From: DASUAS01 sp963720765
Lineage (GTDB): Bacteria > Actinomycetota > Acidimicrobiia > IMCC26256 > DASPTH01
DNA: 64,000 nucleotides
Assembly (NCBI GenBank): GCA_963720765.1
Contig: CAVRGS010000002.1
Span: 1-64,000, forward strand
Reading direction: 5' to 3'
The notes below the pieces were generated by a model. That model searched no databases. It saw only the letters and a program-made list of their open reading frames with translations, and had not been told where the DNA came from. This document shows positions 18,385 through 28,886 of the stretch, one piece after another. Numbering within the stretch: position 1 is the first letter of the stretch; every line of letters begins with the position of its first letter. Made by a program: the position numbers and the translations under genes.

Positions 18385-18551
18385 GACGATGCCCGAGCAG
18401 TTCGCGACGGGGTGGGGTGCCCACGAGCCGGTCGACGACTCGGTGCTGCGTCGCTTCCGTTCAACCAGGTCGACGGGTTGCGGGCGATGGCCGGCGGGCC
18501 GGCGCCTGGCAAGCTGGGTCCAGTCCAACGTGGGCAGCGAAAGGGAGCACG

Positions 18552-19585
<1,034 letters not shown>

Positions 19586-19586
<1 letters not shown>

Positions 19587-20989
19587 TGGCCGCACGCGAT
19601 CCCTCCGACGCCCTCGTGTTCTTCGGCATGTCGGGTGACCTCGCGCGCAAGAAGATCTTCCCTGCGCTCTACGCGATGGTGAAGAAGGGCGATCTGAACG
19701 TGCCCGTCATCGGCGTGGCGTCGTCGCAGTGGACGGTCGACGATCTGCGCAGCCGCGCCCGCGACAGCATCACCGAGTACGGCGGCGGCGTCGACGACGA
19801 AGGCGCGTTCGAGCAGCTCACCGGATTGATGCGCTACGTCGACGGCAACTACAACGACGCGTCGACGTTCACCGAGCTCGAGCAGAATCTGCGTGACTGC
19901 TCACGGCCCGCGCACTACCTGGCCATCCCGCCGAGCATGTTCGAGAAGGTGGTGGAGGGACTCGGCTCGTCGGGCGCGGCGAAGAACGCCCGCGTGATCC
20001 TCGAGAAGCCGTTCGGGCGCGACCTGGCGTCGGCGCAGCATCTGAACCAGGTGCTGCACTCGGTGTTCGCCGAGCGTGACATCTTCCGCATCGACCACTA
20101 CCTCGGCAAGGAGGCGATCCAGAACATCCTCTACTTCCGCTTCGCCAACTCGTTCCTCGAGCCGATCTGGAACCGCAACTACGTGCGGCAGGTGCAGATC
20201 ACCATGGCCGAGGACTTCGGGGTGCAGGGGCGGGGCAAGTTCTACGAAGAGGTCGGCGCACTCCGCGACGTGATCGAGAACCACCTGTTCCAGACCGTCG
20301 GGCTGCTCGCGATGGAGCCGCCGGTCGGTCCCGGCGTGGAGGAGCTGCGCGACGGCAAGGAGCGTGTGTTCGCGGCGATGGAGACGCTGAAGCCAGACGA
20401 CCTCGTGCGCGGCCAGTTCGAGGGCTACCGCGACGAAGCGGGGGTCGCGCCGGACTCCGACGTCGAGACGTTCGCCGCGGTGCGGCTGTTCATCGACTCG
20501 TGGCGCTGGGAAGGCGTGCCGTTCTACGTGCGTGCCGGGAAGAACCTGCCGGTCACGTGCACCGAGGTCCGGGTCGAGTTGCACCGTCCGCCCACGAACG
20601 TGTTCTCGGAGTACGAGCACCGCGCGCACGACGCCAACTACTTCCGCTTCCAGCTCAACCCGCGTGTGTCGATCGCCGCCGGCGTGCGGGTGAAGGGCGC
20701 GGGCGACGGCTTCATGGGCGACAGCGTCGAGCTGTACCTCTGCAACGACCACCCGGGTGAGGCGACGGCCTACGAGCGGCTGCTGGGCGACGCGCTCGAC
20801 GGCGAGACGCTGCTCTTCGCGCGTGAGGACGGCGTGGAGTCGTCGTGGCGGGTGGTCGACAACGTGCTCACCGACCACGGGCCCGCGATCCCCTACCCGG
20901 TGCACTCCTGGGGTCCACCCGAGCAGGACCGGCTCGTCTCGGACCCCGACCACTGGCACAACCCGGTCGTCGACCCGGACGAGTGCTGA
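19586..20989 (+). CDS. zwf: Glucose-6-phosphate 1-dehydrogenase
   Basis: The 467-residue enzyme makes 6-phosphogluconolactone and reduced NADP from glucose 6-phosphate. The nucleotide motif is VFFGMSGDLARKKIFPAL, with Met in place of the usual Ala or Ser of G-A-S-G-D-L. The active-site signature is RIDHYLGKEAIQN, with the catalytic His two residues on in the conserved D-H-Y-L-G-K block; EKPFGRDLASA is also typical. GTG start at 19586 overlaps the gnd stop. The gene order gnd-zwf without opcA, and the coupled stop/start pairs onward to the Rid protein and msrB, suggest one operon supplying reducing power. Confidence 0.97.
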
Positions 20990-21381
20990 TGGGGGTCGAA
21001 CCGATCGCAACTCCGGGAGCACCGCCGATCGCCGGCCCGTACTCTCCCGCGGTGCGGGCGGGCGACTTCGTCGTGCTGGCCGGACAGGTGGGCCTCGGAC
21101 CGGACGGCGGGCTCGTCGAAGGCGGAGTCGAAGCGGAGACGCGCCAGGTGCTGGCCAACATCGAGGCGGTGCTCACGGACGTCGGCGTGACCTGGGCCGA
21201 TGTCGCGCGCACCGGGATCTTCCTCACCGATCTCGGGAACTTCGCGACCGTCAATGCGTTGTACGAGGGCGCGATCGGGGACCACCGCCCGGCGCGCACC
21301 ACCATCGGCGTCGCGGCGTTGCCCGCCGGTGCGTCGGTGGAGATCGAATGTCTGGTGTACGACCCCCGAGGGAGTTCGTGA
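20989..21381 (+). CDS. Rid-family protein (RidA/YjgF-like enamine/imine deaminase)
   Basis: The 130-residue protein has the trimeric Rid fold: AGPYSPAVRAGDFVVLAGQV at the N-terminus and RPARTTIGVAALPAGASVEI at the C-terminus, including the Arg that binds the carboxylate in active Rid enzymes. Such enzymes hydrolyse reactive imines formed by PLP enzymes. The start ATG overlaps the zwf stop (TGATG), and its own stop overlaps the msrB start the same way. A housekeeping detoxification role is most likely; the precise subfamily (RidA or Rid2-7) cannot be fixed by eye. Confidence 0.9.
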   Translation: MGVEPIATPGAPPIAGPYSPAVRAGDFVVLAGQVGLGPDGGLVEGGVEAETRQVLANIEAVLTDVGVTWADVARTGIFLTDLGNFATVNALYEGAIGDHRPARTTIGVAALPAGASVEIECLVYDPRGSS

Positions 21382-21776
21382 TGGCTGACCAGGTTGTGAA
21401 GACGGACGAGGAGTGGCGCGAGGAGCTCAGCCCCGAGCAGTACCAGGTGCTGCGACAGGCCGGCACCGAGCGTGCCTTCACCGGCAAGTACTGGGACTGT
21501 CACGACGACGGCGTGTACCGCTGCGCCGGATGTGGCGCCGAGCTGTTCGACGCGTCGACCAAGTTCGACTCCGGCACCGGCTGGCCGAGCTTCACCGAGC
21601 CCTTGGTCGCCGACGCGGTCGAGATCAAGCGCGACGTCAGCCACGGGATGGTGCGCGAGGAGGTCGTCTGCCGCAAGTGCGGTGGTCACCTCGGCCACGT
21701 CTTCCCCGACGGTCCCGGCCCCACCGGCCAGCGCTACTGCATGAACTCCTGCAGCCTCGACCTCGACCCCCGCTAG
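21381..21776 (+). CDS. msrB: Peptide-methionine (R)-S-oxide reductase
   Basis: The 131-residue enzyme reduces methionine-R-sulfoxide in proteins. Two zinc CxxC pairs are visible (CAGCGAELF and CRKCGGHLGHVF). FDSGTGWPSF is the substrate pocket and RYCMNSCSLDL holds the catalytic Cys in RYC; an extra Cys three residues on replaces the usual Ala or Val. It ends the coupled run gnd-zwf-rid-msrB, linking NADPH production to repair of oxidised protein. A hairpin follows directly. Confidence 0.96.
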   Translation: MADQVVKTDEEWREELSPEQYQVLRQAGTERAFTGKYWDCHDDGVYRCAGCGAELFDASTKFDSGTGWPSFTEPLVADAVEIKRDVSHGMVREEVVCRKCGGHLGHVFPDGPGPTGQRYCMNSCSLDLDPR

Positions 21777-21780
21777 TCCC

Positions 21781-21829
21781 GTTTCGGCGCCCCTGCGCCG
21801 TCACTCTGACGCGGTAGGGGCGCCCAAAC
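21781..21829. terminator. Bidirectional hairpin terminator after msrB
   Basis: Arms GTTTCGGCGCCCCT and AGGGGCGCCCAAAC pair at 13 of 14 positions, with a nested CGTCA/TGACG stem. It lies between the convergent msrB and glycosidase genes. Its T-rich left and A-rich right ends can serve both directions, and its core resembles the hairpin at 14432. Confidence 0.75.
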
Positions 21830-21839
21830 CGGGAGACGG

Positions 21840-23345
21840 TTACTTCTTGGGCTTGGTGGTTGTGGTCGTGGTGGGGACGACGGGCTTGCCGTCGGCGGTG
21901 AAGGCGAAGAAGTCGCGGGAGTTGGGCTGCAGGTACTGGCTGCCGTCGTGGGTCATGCCGTCGAGCAGCTTCACGCCTTCGATGGGGTTGCCGGGCACCG
22001 TCGTGTTGGGCACGTAGGTGAACGCGCTCACCCAGTCGGTGTTGATGTCCATCTCCATCGCCCGCACCGCCCCCGCCGCCTGCAGCGTGCGCGCCAGGGC
22101 GAGCACCGACATCGCCGGGCCACCGGCGTAGAGGATCGCACCGTCGGCGGTCACGCCGACGCCGGAACGCCACACGTACACGTTGTTGCCGAGCGTCGCG
22201 CCGAACGCCGTGGTGTCGTCCTCGCGCAACTCGGGATTCAGCTGCCCGTTGTCGACGAGGAGCACGAGGTTCTGGCGCACCGCCTTGATGTCGGGCGACA
22301 TGTTGAAGTCACGCCCCCACATCCCGACATTGGCCGAGCCGTCCTGGTTGATGATGAACGACGCCGATCCACCACGCAGGGGCACGATCTCCTGGCCGTC
22401 GAGGTAGGCCCCGCCGTTGGCGGAGTCCATCTTGAAGCCGGAGTTGAACGCAGCGATGGCGACGTCGCGCTGGTCGGGCGGGATCTGCGAACCCCAGGGG
22501 TTGGGGCCGCCGCCCGGCTGCTCGAGCCCCACGACGTAGTTGGCCCGCAGCAACTTGGTGTCGAGCCACATGAGACCCGTGTAGTACGAGGTGTGCACCG
22601 CGTCGGGACGCACGTACGTCGTGTAGACGGCCGGGAGCCCGCTCACGAGCCGCCCGGTCGGCTGCCACACGCCTTCGTTCTCCTGCACGTCGGTCGCGGG
22701 CGTCGCGACCCGCGCGGTCGGCGGTGGGAGGTGTTGGATCGCGGGAAGCGTGGTCGCCGTGGGGTTCGACTGGTCGGCGTTGTCGACGACGGTCTTCTGC
22801 GTGGTGATCGCGTCCGGCTTGCCTCCGGTCGGCGGCGGGTTGTTGATGTACCACCAGCGCTCGATGGTGTTCACGATCCCGTTGCCGCCGTTGTCGCGGA
22901 TCCACTCGACGGTGCGCACCGAGATGGTGTCGCTCCCGGGCCTGTTGAGGTAGTCGACGTAGTCGATGCCCACCGGGATCAGCAGCAGCACGACCGCGAT
23001 GGCGATGCCGCGGCGGATCCACTTCGATCGCGAGGACCGCTGCTTCTTGGGGCTCTTGCCACGTTTCGCCGCGGCTTCCTCCAGTTCACGCTGCTCGCGG
23101 ATCTCCCGCCGGGACAGCGGCCGCGCCGGCTCGGCCGCGACTGGTTCCAGCTCGGGCGCCGCCGCTGCGGTCGGGAGCGGATCAGCGCCGATCTCCGTGG
23201 CGCGTTCGTGGATCGTGACCGCCGGGGTCTCGTCGTCGTGGTCGAGGTCGTCGTACCGGCGCGGCGGCAGCGTGGGGCCGTATGCGCTCGGCAACGAGTA
23301 CGACGACGGCTCACCCACTTCGTCGTCCCGCGGTCGGTCGGGCAA
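21840..23345 (-). CDS. Membrane-anchored phosphodiester glycosidase-family protein (PF09992/NAGPA-like)
   Basis: This 501-residue protein has an N-terminal cytoplasmic tail of about 110 residues rich in Asp, Glu, Pro and Arg, then one membrane segment (GIAIAVVLLLIPVGIDYVDY), so the C-terminal domain is outside. That domain has the PF09992 pattern: VAIAAFNSGFKMDSANGGAYLD, IINQDGSANVGMWGRD and GVGVTADGAILYAG. Related enzymes uncover N-acetylglucosamine from phosphodiesters or trim cell-wall glycans. A Thr/Lys-rich tail (TTTTTTKPKK) ends it. It flanks the polysaccharide locus and is divergent from the DegT aminotransferase, so a role in cell-wall or capsule turnover is plausible but inferred. 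Confidence 0.75.
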   Translation of the reverse strand: MPDRPRDDEVGEPSSYSLPSAYGPTLPPRRYDDLDHDDETPAVTIHERATEIGADPLPTAAAAPELEPVAAEPARPLSRREIREQRELEEAAAKRGKSPKKQRSSRSKWIRRGIAIAVVLLLIPVGIDYVDYLNRPGSDTISVRTVEWIRDNGGNGIVNTIERWWYINNPPPTGGKPDAITTQKTVVDNADQSNPTATTLPAIQHLPPPTARVATPATDVQENEGVWQPTGRLVSGLPAVYTTYVRPDAVHTSYYTGLMWLDTKLLRANYVVGLEQPGGGPNPWGSQIPPDQRDVAIAAFNSGFKMDSANGGAYLDGQEIVPLRGGSASFIINQDGSANVGMWGRDFNMSPDIKAVRQNLVLLVDNGQLNPELREDDTTAFGATLGNNVYVWRSGVGVTADGAILYAGGPAMSVLALARTLQAAGAVRAMEMDINTDWVSAFTYVPNTTVPGNPIEGVKLLDGMTHDGSQYLQPNSRDFFAFTADGKPVVPTTTTTTKPKK

Positions 23346-23458
23346 GAGATCCTCCGGAGGGCGGTGCGAGCCGTGCTGCTCGCGTGGCCGGGGCGACCGG
23401 CAAACGTAGTGGCTGCCATCCGGCGGAGACGGGCAGCCGGACTTGGTACCGTGCGGCG

Positions 23459-24586
23459 GTGCCCCGCCTCTTCATGTCGCCTCCGGATGTCGGTGCGGAG
23501 GAACGGGCGCTTCTGCTCGACGCGTTCGACTCGAACTGGATCGCGCCCCTCGGTCCTCACGTCGACGCGTTCGAGGAGGAATTCGCGGCCTTCACCGCCA
23601 TGCCCGCGGCCGCGGCGCTGTCGAGCGGGACCGCGGCCCTCCACCTGGCCCTGATCCTGAACGGGGTCGGTCCCGGCGACGACGTCATCGTCCCGACCCT
23701 GACCTTCGTCGCGACGGCGAACGCGGTGGAGTACGTGGGTGCACGGCCCGTGTTCGTCGACAGCGACGAGGCGACCTGGAACCTCGATCCGGCGTTGCTC
23801 GAGGAGGAGTTGGCCGAGCGGGCCCGGCGCGGCCGGCTGCCCGCCGCCGTCCTCGGCGTCGACCTGTACGGCCAGTGCGCCGACTGGGACCCCATCCTCG
23901 GGGCCTGCGCCCGCTACGGCGTCCCCGTGATCGAGGACGCGGCGGAGGCGCTCGGAGCCACCTACCGCGGTCGGCCCGCCGGTTCCTTCGGCGACAGCGG
24001 TGTCTTCTCCTTCAACGGCAACAAGATCATCACCACGAGCGGCGGCGGGATGCTCGTGGCCGAGGATCCCGAGCTCGTCGGCCGCGCGCGCTTCCTCGCC
24101 ACGCAGGCCCGCGACGACGCCCCGCACTACGAGCACCACGTGACCGGGTTCAACTACCGGATGAGCAACCTGCTGGCCGCTGTGGGCCGGGCGCAGCTCC
24201 AGGGACTCCCCCGTCGGGTGGCCCGCCGTCGGGCGATCAACCGGCACTACCGGGACCGGCTCGGCGCGACGCCGGGGATCGGCTTCATGCCGAACGACCC
24301 GCGAGGGGAGCCCACCAACTGGCTGACCGTGATCACCGTCGATCCCGGGGCCTTCGGCGCCTCGAGTGGCGACATCCGGGTCCACCTCGAGGGGCTCGAC
24401 ATCGAGGCCCGCCCGGCCTGGAAGCCCATGCACTGCCAGCCGCTCTTCACCGGCGCGCCGGTCCGCGGGGGCGCGGTCGCCGAGACGGTGTTCCGCACCG
24501 GGCTGTGCCTCCCGAGCGGCTCGGCGATGACCGACGGCGACGTCGACCGCGTGGTCGAGGGCGTGCTCGAGACGCGGCCGCGCTGA
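23459..24586 (+). CDS. DegT/DnrJ/EryC1/StrS-family sugar aminotransferase
   Basis: The 375-residue PLP enzyme would transfer an amino group to a keto sugar nucleotide. ALSSGTAALHLAL binds the PLP phosphate, VPTLTFVATANAVEYVGA is the family block, IEDAAEALGATYRG holds the PLP Asp, and FSFNGNKIITTSGGGM holds the PLP Lys. FNYRMSNLLAAVGRAQL completes the pattern. It resembles the PglE/perosamine-synthase branch that makes 4-amino-4,6-dideoxy sugars. No 4,6-dehydratase is adjacent, so the keto substrate must be made elsewhere. GTG 23459 is favoured; ATG 23474 is possible. It opens the polysaccharide locus. Confidence 0.9.
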   Translation: MPRLFMSPPDVGAEERALLLDAFDSNWIAPLGPHVDAFEEEFAAFTAMPAAAALSSGTAALHLALILNGVGPGDDVIVPTLTFVATANAVEYVGARPVFVDSDEATWNLDPALLEEELAERARRGRLPAAVLGVDLYGQCADWDPILGACARYGVPVIEDAAEALGATYRGRPAGSFGDSGVFSFNGNKIITTSGGGMLVAEDPELVGRARFLATQARDDAPHYEHHVTGFNYRMSNLLAAVGRAQLQGLPRRVARRRAINRHYRDRLGATPGIGFMPNDPRGEPTNWLTVITVDPGAFGASSGDIRVHLEGLDIEARPAWKPMHCQPLFTGAPVRGGAVAETVFRTGLCLPSGSAMTDGDVDRVVEGVLETRPR

Positions 24587-24659
24587 GCACCATCACTCTG
24601 CGCTACATTTCTTCCAGATTGGACACGCTCCACCGCGAGGTCCCGGAGGTGGGTAGCAA

Positions 24660-25526
24660 GTGGGTGTCATCGTCTCCGTCATCATCCCCGTGTTCAACGG
24701 AGCCGTGCTCCTGGGAGAGCAGTTGAGCGCGCTCGCAGCACAGCACTTCGGGGCCCCGTGGGAGGTCATCGTCGCCGACAACGGCTCCACCGACCCCGGT
24801 GTGCTGGCCGTGTGCACACAGTTCGCGACGCTGCTGGCGCTGACGATCGTCGATGCCAGCGATCGGAGAGGTGGCGCGCACGCCAGGAACGTCGGTGCCG
24901 CCCACGCGCGTGGTGAGCTGCTCGCCTTCTGCGATGCCGACGACGTCGTGAAGCCCGGGTGGCTGCAGGGTCTGGTCGACGCCGCGCCCGGACACGACCT
25001 CGTGGCCGGCGGGCTCGACTACCAGGTGCTGAACGCAGGGATCCCGATGCCCGAGTACTGGTCCCGGGTGCCGACACAGCTCGCGCGGAAGTTGGCATAC
25101 CTCCCTTCCGGTTCGACGTGCAACCTGCTGGTGCGGCGGGAGGCCTTCGAACGCCTCGGCGGGTTGTGCGAGGACTATGCGGTGTCGGAGGACGTCGACT
25201 TCTTCTGGCGAGCTCAGCTCGCGGGTCTCGACGTCGGCTACGCGCCTGATGCGCAGATCGGGTACCGCCTGCGGCCCGACAGCTGGAGCCGCGTCAAGCG
25301 GCGCTATGCCTACGCCAAGGACGAGGTGCACCTGTACCGCGAGTTCCGGATGCGAGGGATGCGGAGGGACTCGTGGCGCCGGGTCGCGAAGGACTGGGCC
25401 CGTAACCTGGTGATGCTGCCGGCGTGTGCCTTCAGCGCCCGATGTCGGCGCGTCGTCGCCGAGCGCTTCCCCTACCGGGTCGGGCGGCTGGTGGGAAGCC
25501 TGCACTTCCGCGTCTTGTTCCTCTGA
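24660..25526 (+). CDS. Glycosyltransferase family 2
   Basis: The 288-residue GT-A enzyme begins VSVIIPVFNGAVLLGEQLSA, then VIVADNGSTDPG and the metal-binding AFCDADDVV (DxD-like). ARNVGAAHARGELLAF and the YAVSEDVDFFWRAQLAG block hold the usual acceptor and catalytic Asp region. A GGAGGT ribosome site precedes the GTG start. There is no membrane segment, so it acts at the inner face on a lipid-linked acceptor. The sugar specificity is not predictable. It lies 73 bases after the aminotransferase and shortly before the PIG-L gene, probably in one transcript. Confidence 0.9.
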   Translation: MGVIVSVIIPVFNGAVLLGEQLSALAAQHFGAPWEVIVADNGSTDPGVLAVCTQFATLLALTIVDASDRRGGAHARNVGAAHARGELLAFCDADDVVKPGWLQGLVDAAPGHDLVAGGLDYQVLNAGIPMPEYWSRVPTQLARKLAYLPSGSTCNLLVRREAFERLGGLCEDYAVSEDVDFFWRAQLAGLDVGYAPDAQIGYRLRPDSWSRVKRRYAYAKDEVHLYREFRMRGMRRDSWRRVAKDWARNLVMLPACAFSARCRRVVAERFPYRVGRLVGSLHFRVLFL

Positions 25527-25557
25527 CTCTGATTCCTCCGAACCGACCGGGGACCCC

Positions 25558-26422
25558 ATGCTGCGCCGCGCCATCAACAAGGTCCTCCGCGACTCCGGTG
25601 ACCGGCGCGCCGTCGCCTATCCCGTCGACGAGCTCGATCGTCCGGCGCTCGTGGTGTCACCGCACCAGGACGACGAGACCCTCGGATGCGGGGGTGTCAT
25701 CGCCACCAAGCGGCGCGCCGGTGCCGACGTGTCCGTCGTGTTCCTCATGGACGGCACCACGTCGCACCGGGGGCTCATCGACGGCGCTCGCCTGGGCCGG
25801 ATCCGCCGTGACGAGGCCATCGCCGCCGCGGCGCGCCTCGGGGTGGCGGCTGATCGAGTGGAATTCCTCGACCTCCCCGAAGGGCGTCTGGGCGATCACC
25901 GGGACGAGGCCGTGGCCGGCCTGCGCGACGTGATGGGGCGCTCGGAGCCCGCAGAGATCTTCGTGCCGTCCGCGCTCGAACCCCAGCGCGATCACCACGA
26001 GGCAAACCTCGTGACCCGGCGCGCCCTCGAGGCATGGGGCCGTTCGGTGGTGGTGAGCGAGTACCCGGTGTGGTGTTGGTACCACTGGCCCCGGGTGCCG
26101 ATTCCCGTGAGTCGCTGGAGCGCGCCGCCACCGCTGCGGCGTGTCCCCGAGGCCCGTCGGATCGCGAAGACGACCCGGGCTGTCTCGTTCGGCACGCGGA
26201 TGTACTCCGAGTTCACGACGTGCCTCGACGTGTCGCCGGTCCTGGACGACAAGCGCGCCGCCCTCGCCGAGTACCGGTCGCAGACGACGCGGTACCTCCC
26301 CGATCCCGCGCTGGGCGACGCTCGGCGACGTGGGGGGCGGTGCGTTCCTCGACGCGCTGCTGACGCCGACGGAGCGCTTCCATCGGTTCCGATGGACTCC
26401 CGCGACCGGCGCGTCCGACTAG
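25558..26422 (+). CDS. PIG-L family deacetylase, frameshifted near its end
   Basis: ALVVSPHQDDETLGCGGVIA is the zinc motif of the LmbE/PIG-L family (normally PHPDDE), and EPQRDHHEANLVTRRAL holds the second zinc-binding His motif. The family removes acetyl groups from N-acetylated sugars such as GlcNAc-inositol or lipid-linked GlcNAc. The frame shifts near 26322 (DPALGD to DVGGGAFLDALLTPTER), then ends at 26422; joined, the protein is about 288 residues. The missing base lies in a GACGCTCGGCGACG stretch. In this locus it probably acts on a sugar nucleotide or glycan intermediate. It is convergent with a small membrane gene 14 bases on. Confidence 0.82.
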
Positions 26423-26435
26423 CGGAGCGCGGCAC

Positions 26436-26789
26436 TCACCAGGAGACGGGCGGCTCGTACTCGCGGTCGAAGTCGGGATCGAGCGAGCGGCTCGAGCCGT
26501 AGTCGGGCTGCGGTCGGCTGGCGATCATCGCCTCGAGGAGGCTCGTGCGCACACGTGCGAGCGCCTGGATGACCGCGCTCCCGACCCAGGCCATCACCGC
26601 GGCGACGAGGAAACTGCCGGTGTCGGCGATTGCTGCGAAGTAGCGCCACAGGCTGGCGTCGGGGAATTCGTTCGCGACGTAATCGATCGCACCGATCGCG
26701 GCGACGACGAAGGCGACGAGCAGCACGATCGCGACACGGTTCAACGACCGCGACAGCATGTCCAGCTTGGATCGGCGTTCCCTCGGCAT
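26436..26789 (-). CDS. Small two-helix membrane protein
   Basis: The 117-residue protein has two membrane segments (VAIVLLVAFVVAAIGAI and FLVAAVMAWVGSAVIQAL) and a charged C-terminal tail rich in Asp, Ser and Arg. I do not recognise a family; it resembles small DUF4282-like actinobacterial proteins only in layout. It is on the opposite strand to its neighbours, with 262 bases of gap before the rfbF start, so it has its own promoter. Codon use is like the neighbours and I see no sign of transfer. Confidence 0.65.
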   Translation of the reverse strand: MPRERRSKLDMLSRSLNRVAIVLLVAFVVAAIGAIDYVANEFPDASLWRYFAAIADTGSFLVAAVMAWVGSAVIQALARVRTSLLEAMIASRPQPDYGSSRSLDPDFDREYEPPVSW

Positions 26790-27051
26790 GCCCCTGGGCT
26801 CCTTTCGCCCGATCTTATTCGCGGCCGCCCCCCACCCCGTGTCTTCAGCTGTTTTCGGCCGGGCGGGGCCCGACCTTCACTGATCTCGCTCTGCGCGCGG
26901 GCCGTCGCAGGCAGGTCGCGAAGCGTGGTATTCTTGCTCCCTCGCCAGCATGGATGCGGCGACGGTCCGGGGTGGCGCTGCGGCGCTGAGGCGCTGCGGT
27001 GCGTTGGGGTCCCCGGAGCAGAGTCCGAACCTGTCGATGGGGCGGTGCCGA

Positions 27052-27822
27052 GTGAAGGTCGGGATACTCGCAGGCGGTCTGGGAACGCGTCTCGCCGAAG
27101 AGACCGAGGTGCTCCCGAAGCCCATGGTCGAGATCGGCGGTAAGCCGATCCTCTGGCACATCATGCGCAGCTACGCCCATTTCGGGCACAAGGACTTCGC
27201 GATCGCGCTCGGCTACAAGGGTGAGACGATCAAGCGGTACATGGTCGAGTACTGCTCGCTGGCGACCGACCTCACGGTGAGGCTCGCCGACGGCACGGTC
27301 GAGCTGCACGACGGGGAGCGCGAGGACTGGACCGTCGAGCTGATCGACACCGGTTTCGGAACCGCGACCGGCGGGCGCATCAAACGGCTCGCCCACTGCT
27401 TCGACGACGGGACCTTCATGCTCACCTGGGGCGACGGCGTGTCGGATCTCGATCTCGACGATCTGCTCGCCTTCCATCGCGCCCACGGCAAGCTGGCGAC
27501 GCTGACCGCGGTCCGCCCGCCCGCACGTTTCGGGCACATGGAGCTCGACGGAGCACGTGTCGTGGAGTTCTCGGAGAAGCCCCAGACCGGCGAGGGGTGG
27601 ATCAACGGAGCGTTCTTCGTCCTGGAGCCGGGCATCTTCGACTACATCGAGGGTGACCAGACGCAGTTCGAGCTCGAGCCTCTCGAGAACCTCGCCAAGG
27701 ACGGTCAGCTCATGGCGTACCAGTACTCGGGCTTCTGGCAGTGCATGGACACCCTGCGTGACAAGAAGTTGCTGGAGCGTCTGTGGGACTCTGGCGAAGC
27801 CCCCTGGAAGGTCTGGAGCTGA
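27052..27822 (+). CDS. rfbF: Glucose-1-phosphate cytidylyltransferase
   Basis: The 256-residue enzyme makes CDP-glucose from CTP and glucose 1-phosphate. VGILAGGLGTRLAEETEV is the nucleotide loop, and LPKPMVEIGGKPILWHIM has the catalytic Lys. FMLTWGDGVSDLD holds the metal Asp and EGWINGAFFVLEPGIFDYI is typical of RfbF. Length matches the family at 257. GTG 27052 is used; ATG 27037 is an alternative. CDP-glucose is the entry to CDP-deoxyhexoses, but no CDP-glucose 4,6-dehydratase (RfbG) of classic type is nearby. The next genes are an epimerase and, beyond a glycosyltransferase, two C-methyltransferase-like proteins. Confidence 0.95.
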   Translation: MKVGILAGGLGTRLAEETEVLPKPMVEIGGKPILWHIMRSYAHFGHKDFAIALGYKGETIKRYMVEYCSLATDLTVRLADGTVELHDGEREDWTVELIDTGFGTATGGRIKRLAHCFDDGTFMLTWGDGVSDLDLDDLLAFHRAHGKLATLTAVRPPARFGHMELDGARVVEFSEKPQTGEGWINGAFFVLEPGIFDYIEGDQTQFELEPLENLAKDGQLMAYQYSGFWQCMDTLRDKKLLERLWDSGEAPWKVWS

Positions 27823-27824
27823 GC

Positions 27825-28874
27825 ATGCGCGTGCTCGTCACCGGTGATCGTGGCTACATCGGCACGCGGCTGGTGCCGCTCTTCGAGGCAGCAGGTCACG
27901 AGGTCGTCGGTCTCGACAGCGGTCTCTTCGACGGCTGCGACCTCGGAGCGCCGCCCGCGCTCGACCGGGGGATCCAGGACGTCCGCGACGTCCGCACCGA
28001 CGACCTCGTCGGCTTCGACGCGGTGGTGCACCTGGCCGGCATCTCCAACGACCCGCTCGGCGACCTCGACCCGGAGTGCACCTACGACATCAACCACCGT
28101 GGGACGACCCATCTCGCGCGACAGGCGAAGCGTGCCGGCGTCGAGCGGTTCCTCTTCTCGTCGTCGTGCAGCTTGTACGGCGCCGCGGGCGACGATTTCC
28201 TCGACGAGTCGGCGTCGTTCAACCCGGTGACGCCCTACGGCTGGTCGAAGGTGCGCGCCGAGCAGGATCTCGCCGCGCTCGCCGACGACTCGTTCAGCCC
28301 GACGTACCTGCGGAATGCGACCGCGTACGGCGTGTCGCCCCGGCTGCGGGGCGACCTCGTGGTGAACAACCTGGTGGGCTACGCGGTCACGACGGGTGAG
28401 GTCTACCTGAAGAGCGACGGGACCCCGTGGCGCCCACTCGTGCACATCGAGGACATCGCACGGGCCTTCCTCGGGTTGATGCAGCAGCCCCGCGAAGTGG
28501 TGCACGACCGAGCCTTCAACGTCGGCGCCACGCAGGAGAACTACCAGATCCGTGACGTCGCGGCGCTGGTGCGCGACCTCGTGCCCGACAGCACCGTCAC
28601 CCTCGCCGACGACGCCGGTCCCGATCTCCGGAACTACCGCGTCAACTGCGACCTCCTGGGCGAGACGATCCCCGGCTTCGAGCCGCGGTGGACCGTCGCG
28701 CGGGGCATCGAGGAGCTGCGTCAGGCGTACGTCGAGTCCGAGCTCACGCTCGACGATCTCACCGGGCCCCGGCTGCAGCGCATCCAGCGCGTGCGTGATC
28801 TGCTCGCGGACTCCCGTCTGGGCTCCGACCTCCGCTGGATCCAGCCGCCCGCAGGGACACGCGCCGCCGGGTGA
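27825..28874 (+). CDS. NAD-dependent epimerase/dehydratase (extended SDR)
   Basis: The 349-residue enzyme has the Rossmann motif VLVTGDRGYIGTRLVPLF (Asp-Arg replaces the usual Gly-Ala before Gly-Tyr), FSSSCSLYG for the catalytic Ser and TPYGWSKVRAEQ for the Tyr-x-x-x-Lys pair. HIEDIARAFLGL is the family downstream motif. It starts three bases after the rfbF stop, so it likely acts on a CDP-glucose-derived sugar, as epimerase, reductase or dehydratase. The C-terminal 45 residues (QRIQRVRDLLADSRLGSDLR) are an extension seen in several rfbF-linked SDRs. The specific reaction is inferred from neighbours, not residues. Confidence 0.88.
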   Translation: MRVLVTGDRGYIGTRLVPLFEAAGHEVVGLDSGLFDGCDLGAPPALDRGIQDVRDVRTDDLVGFDAVVHLAGISNDPLGDLDPECTYDINHRGTTHLARQAKRAGVERFLFSSSCSLYGAAGDDFLDESASFNPVTPYGWSKVRAEQDLAALADDSFSPTYLRNATAYGVSPRLRGDLVVNNLVGYAVTTGEVYLKSDGTPWRPLVHIEDIARAFLGLMQQPREVVHDRAFNVGATQENYQIRDVAALVRDLVPDSTVTLADDAGPDLRNYRVNCDLLGETIPGFEPRWTVARGIEELRQAYVESELTLDDLTGPRLQRIQRVRDLLADSRLGSDLRWIQPPAGTRAAG

Positions 28875-28886
28875 CGTGACCCCGGC

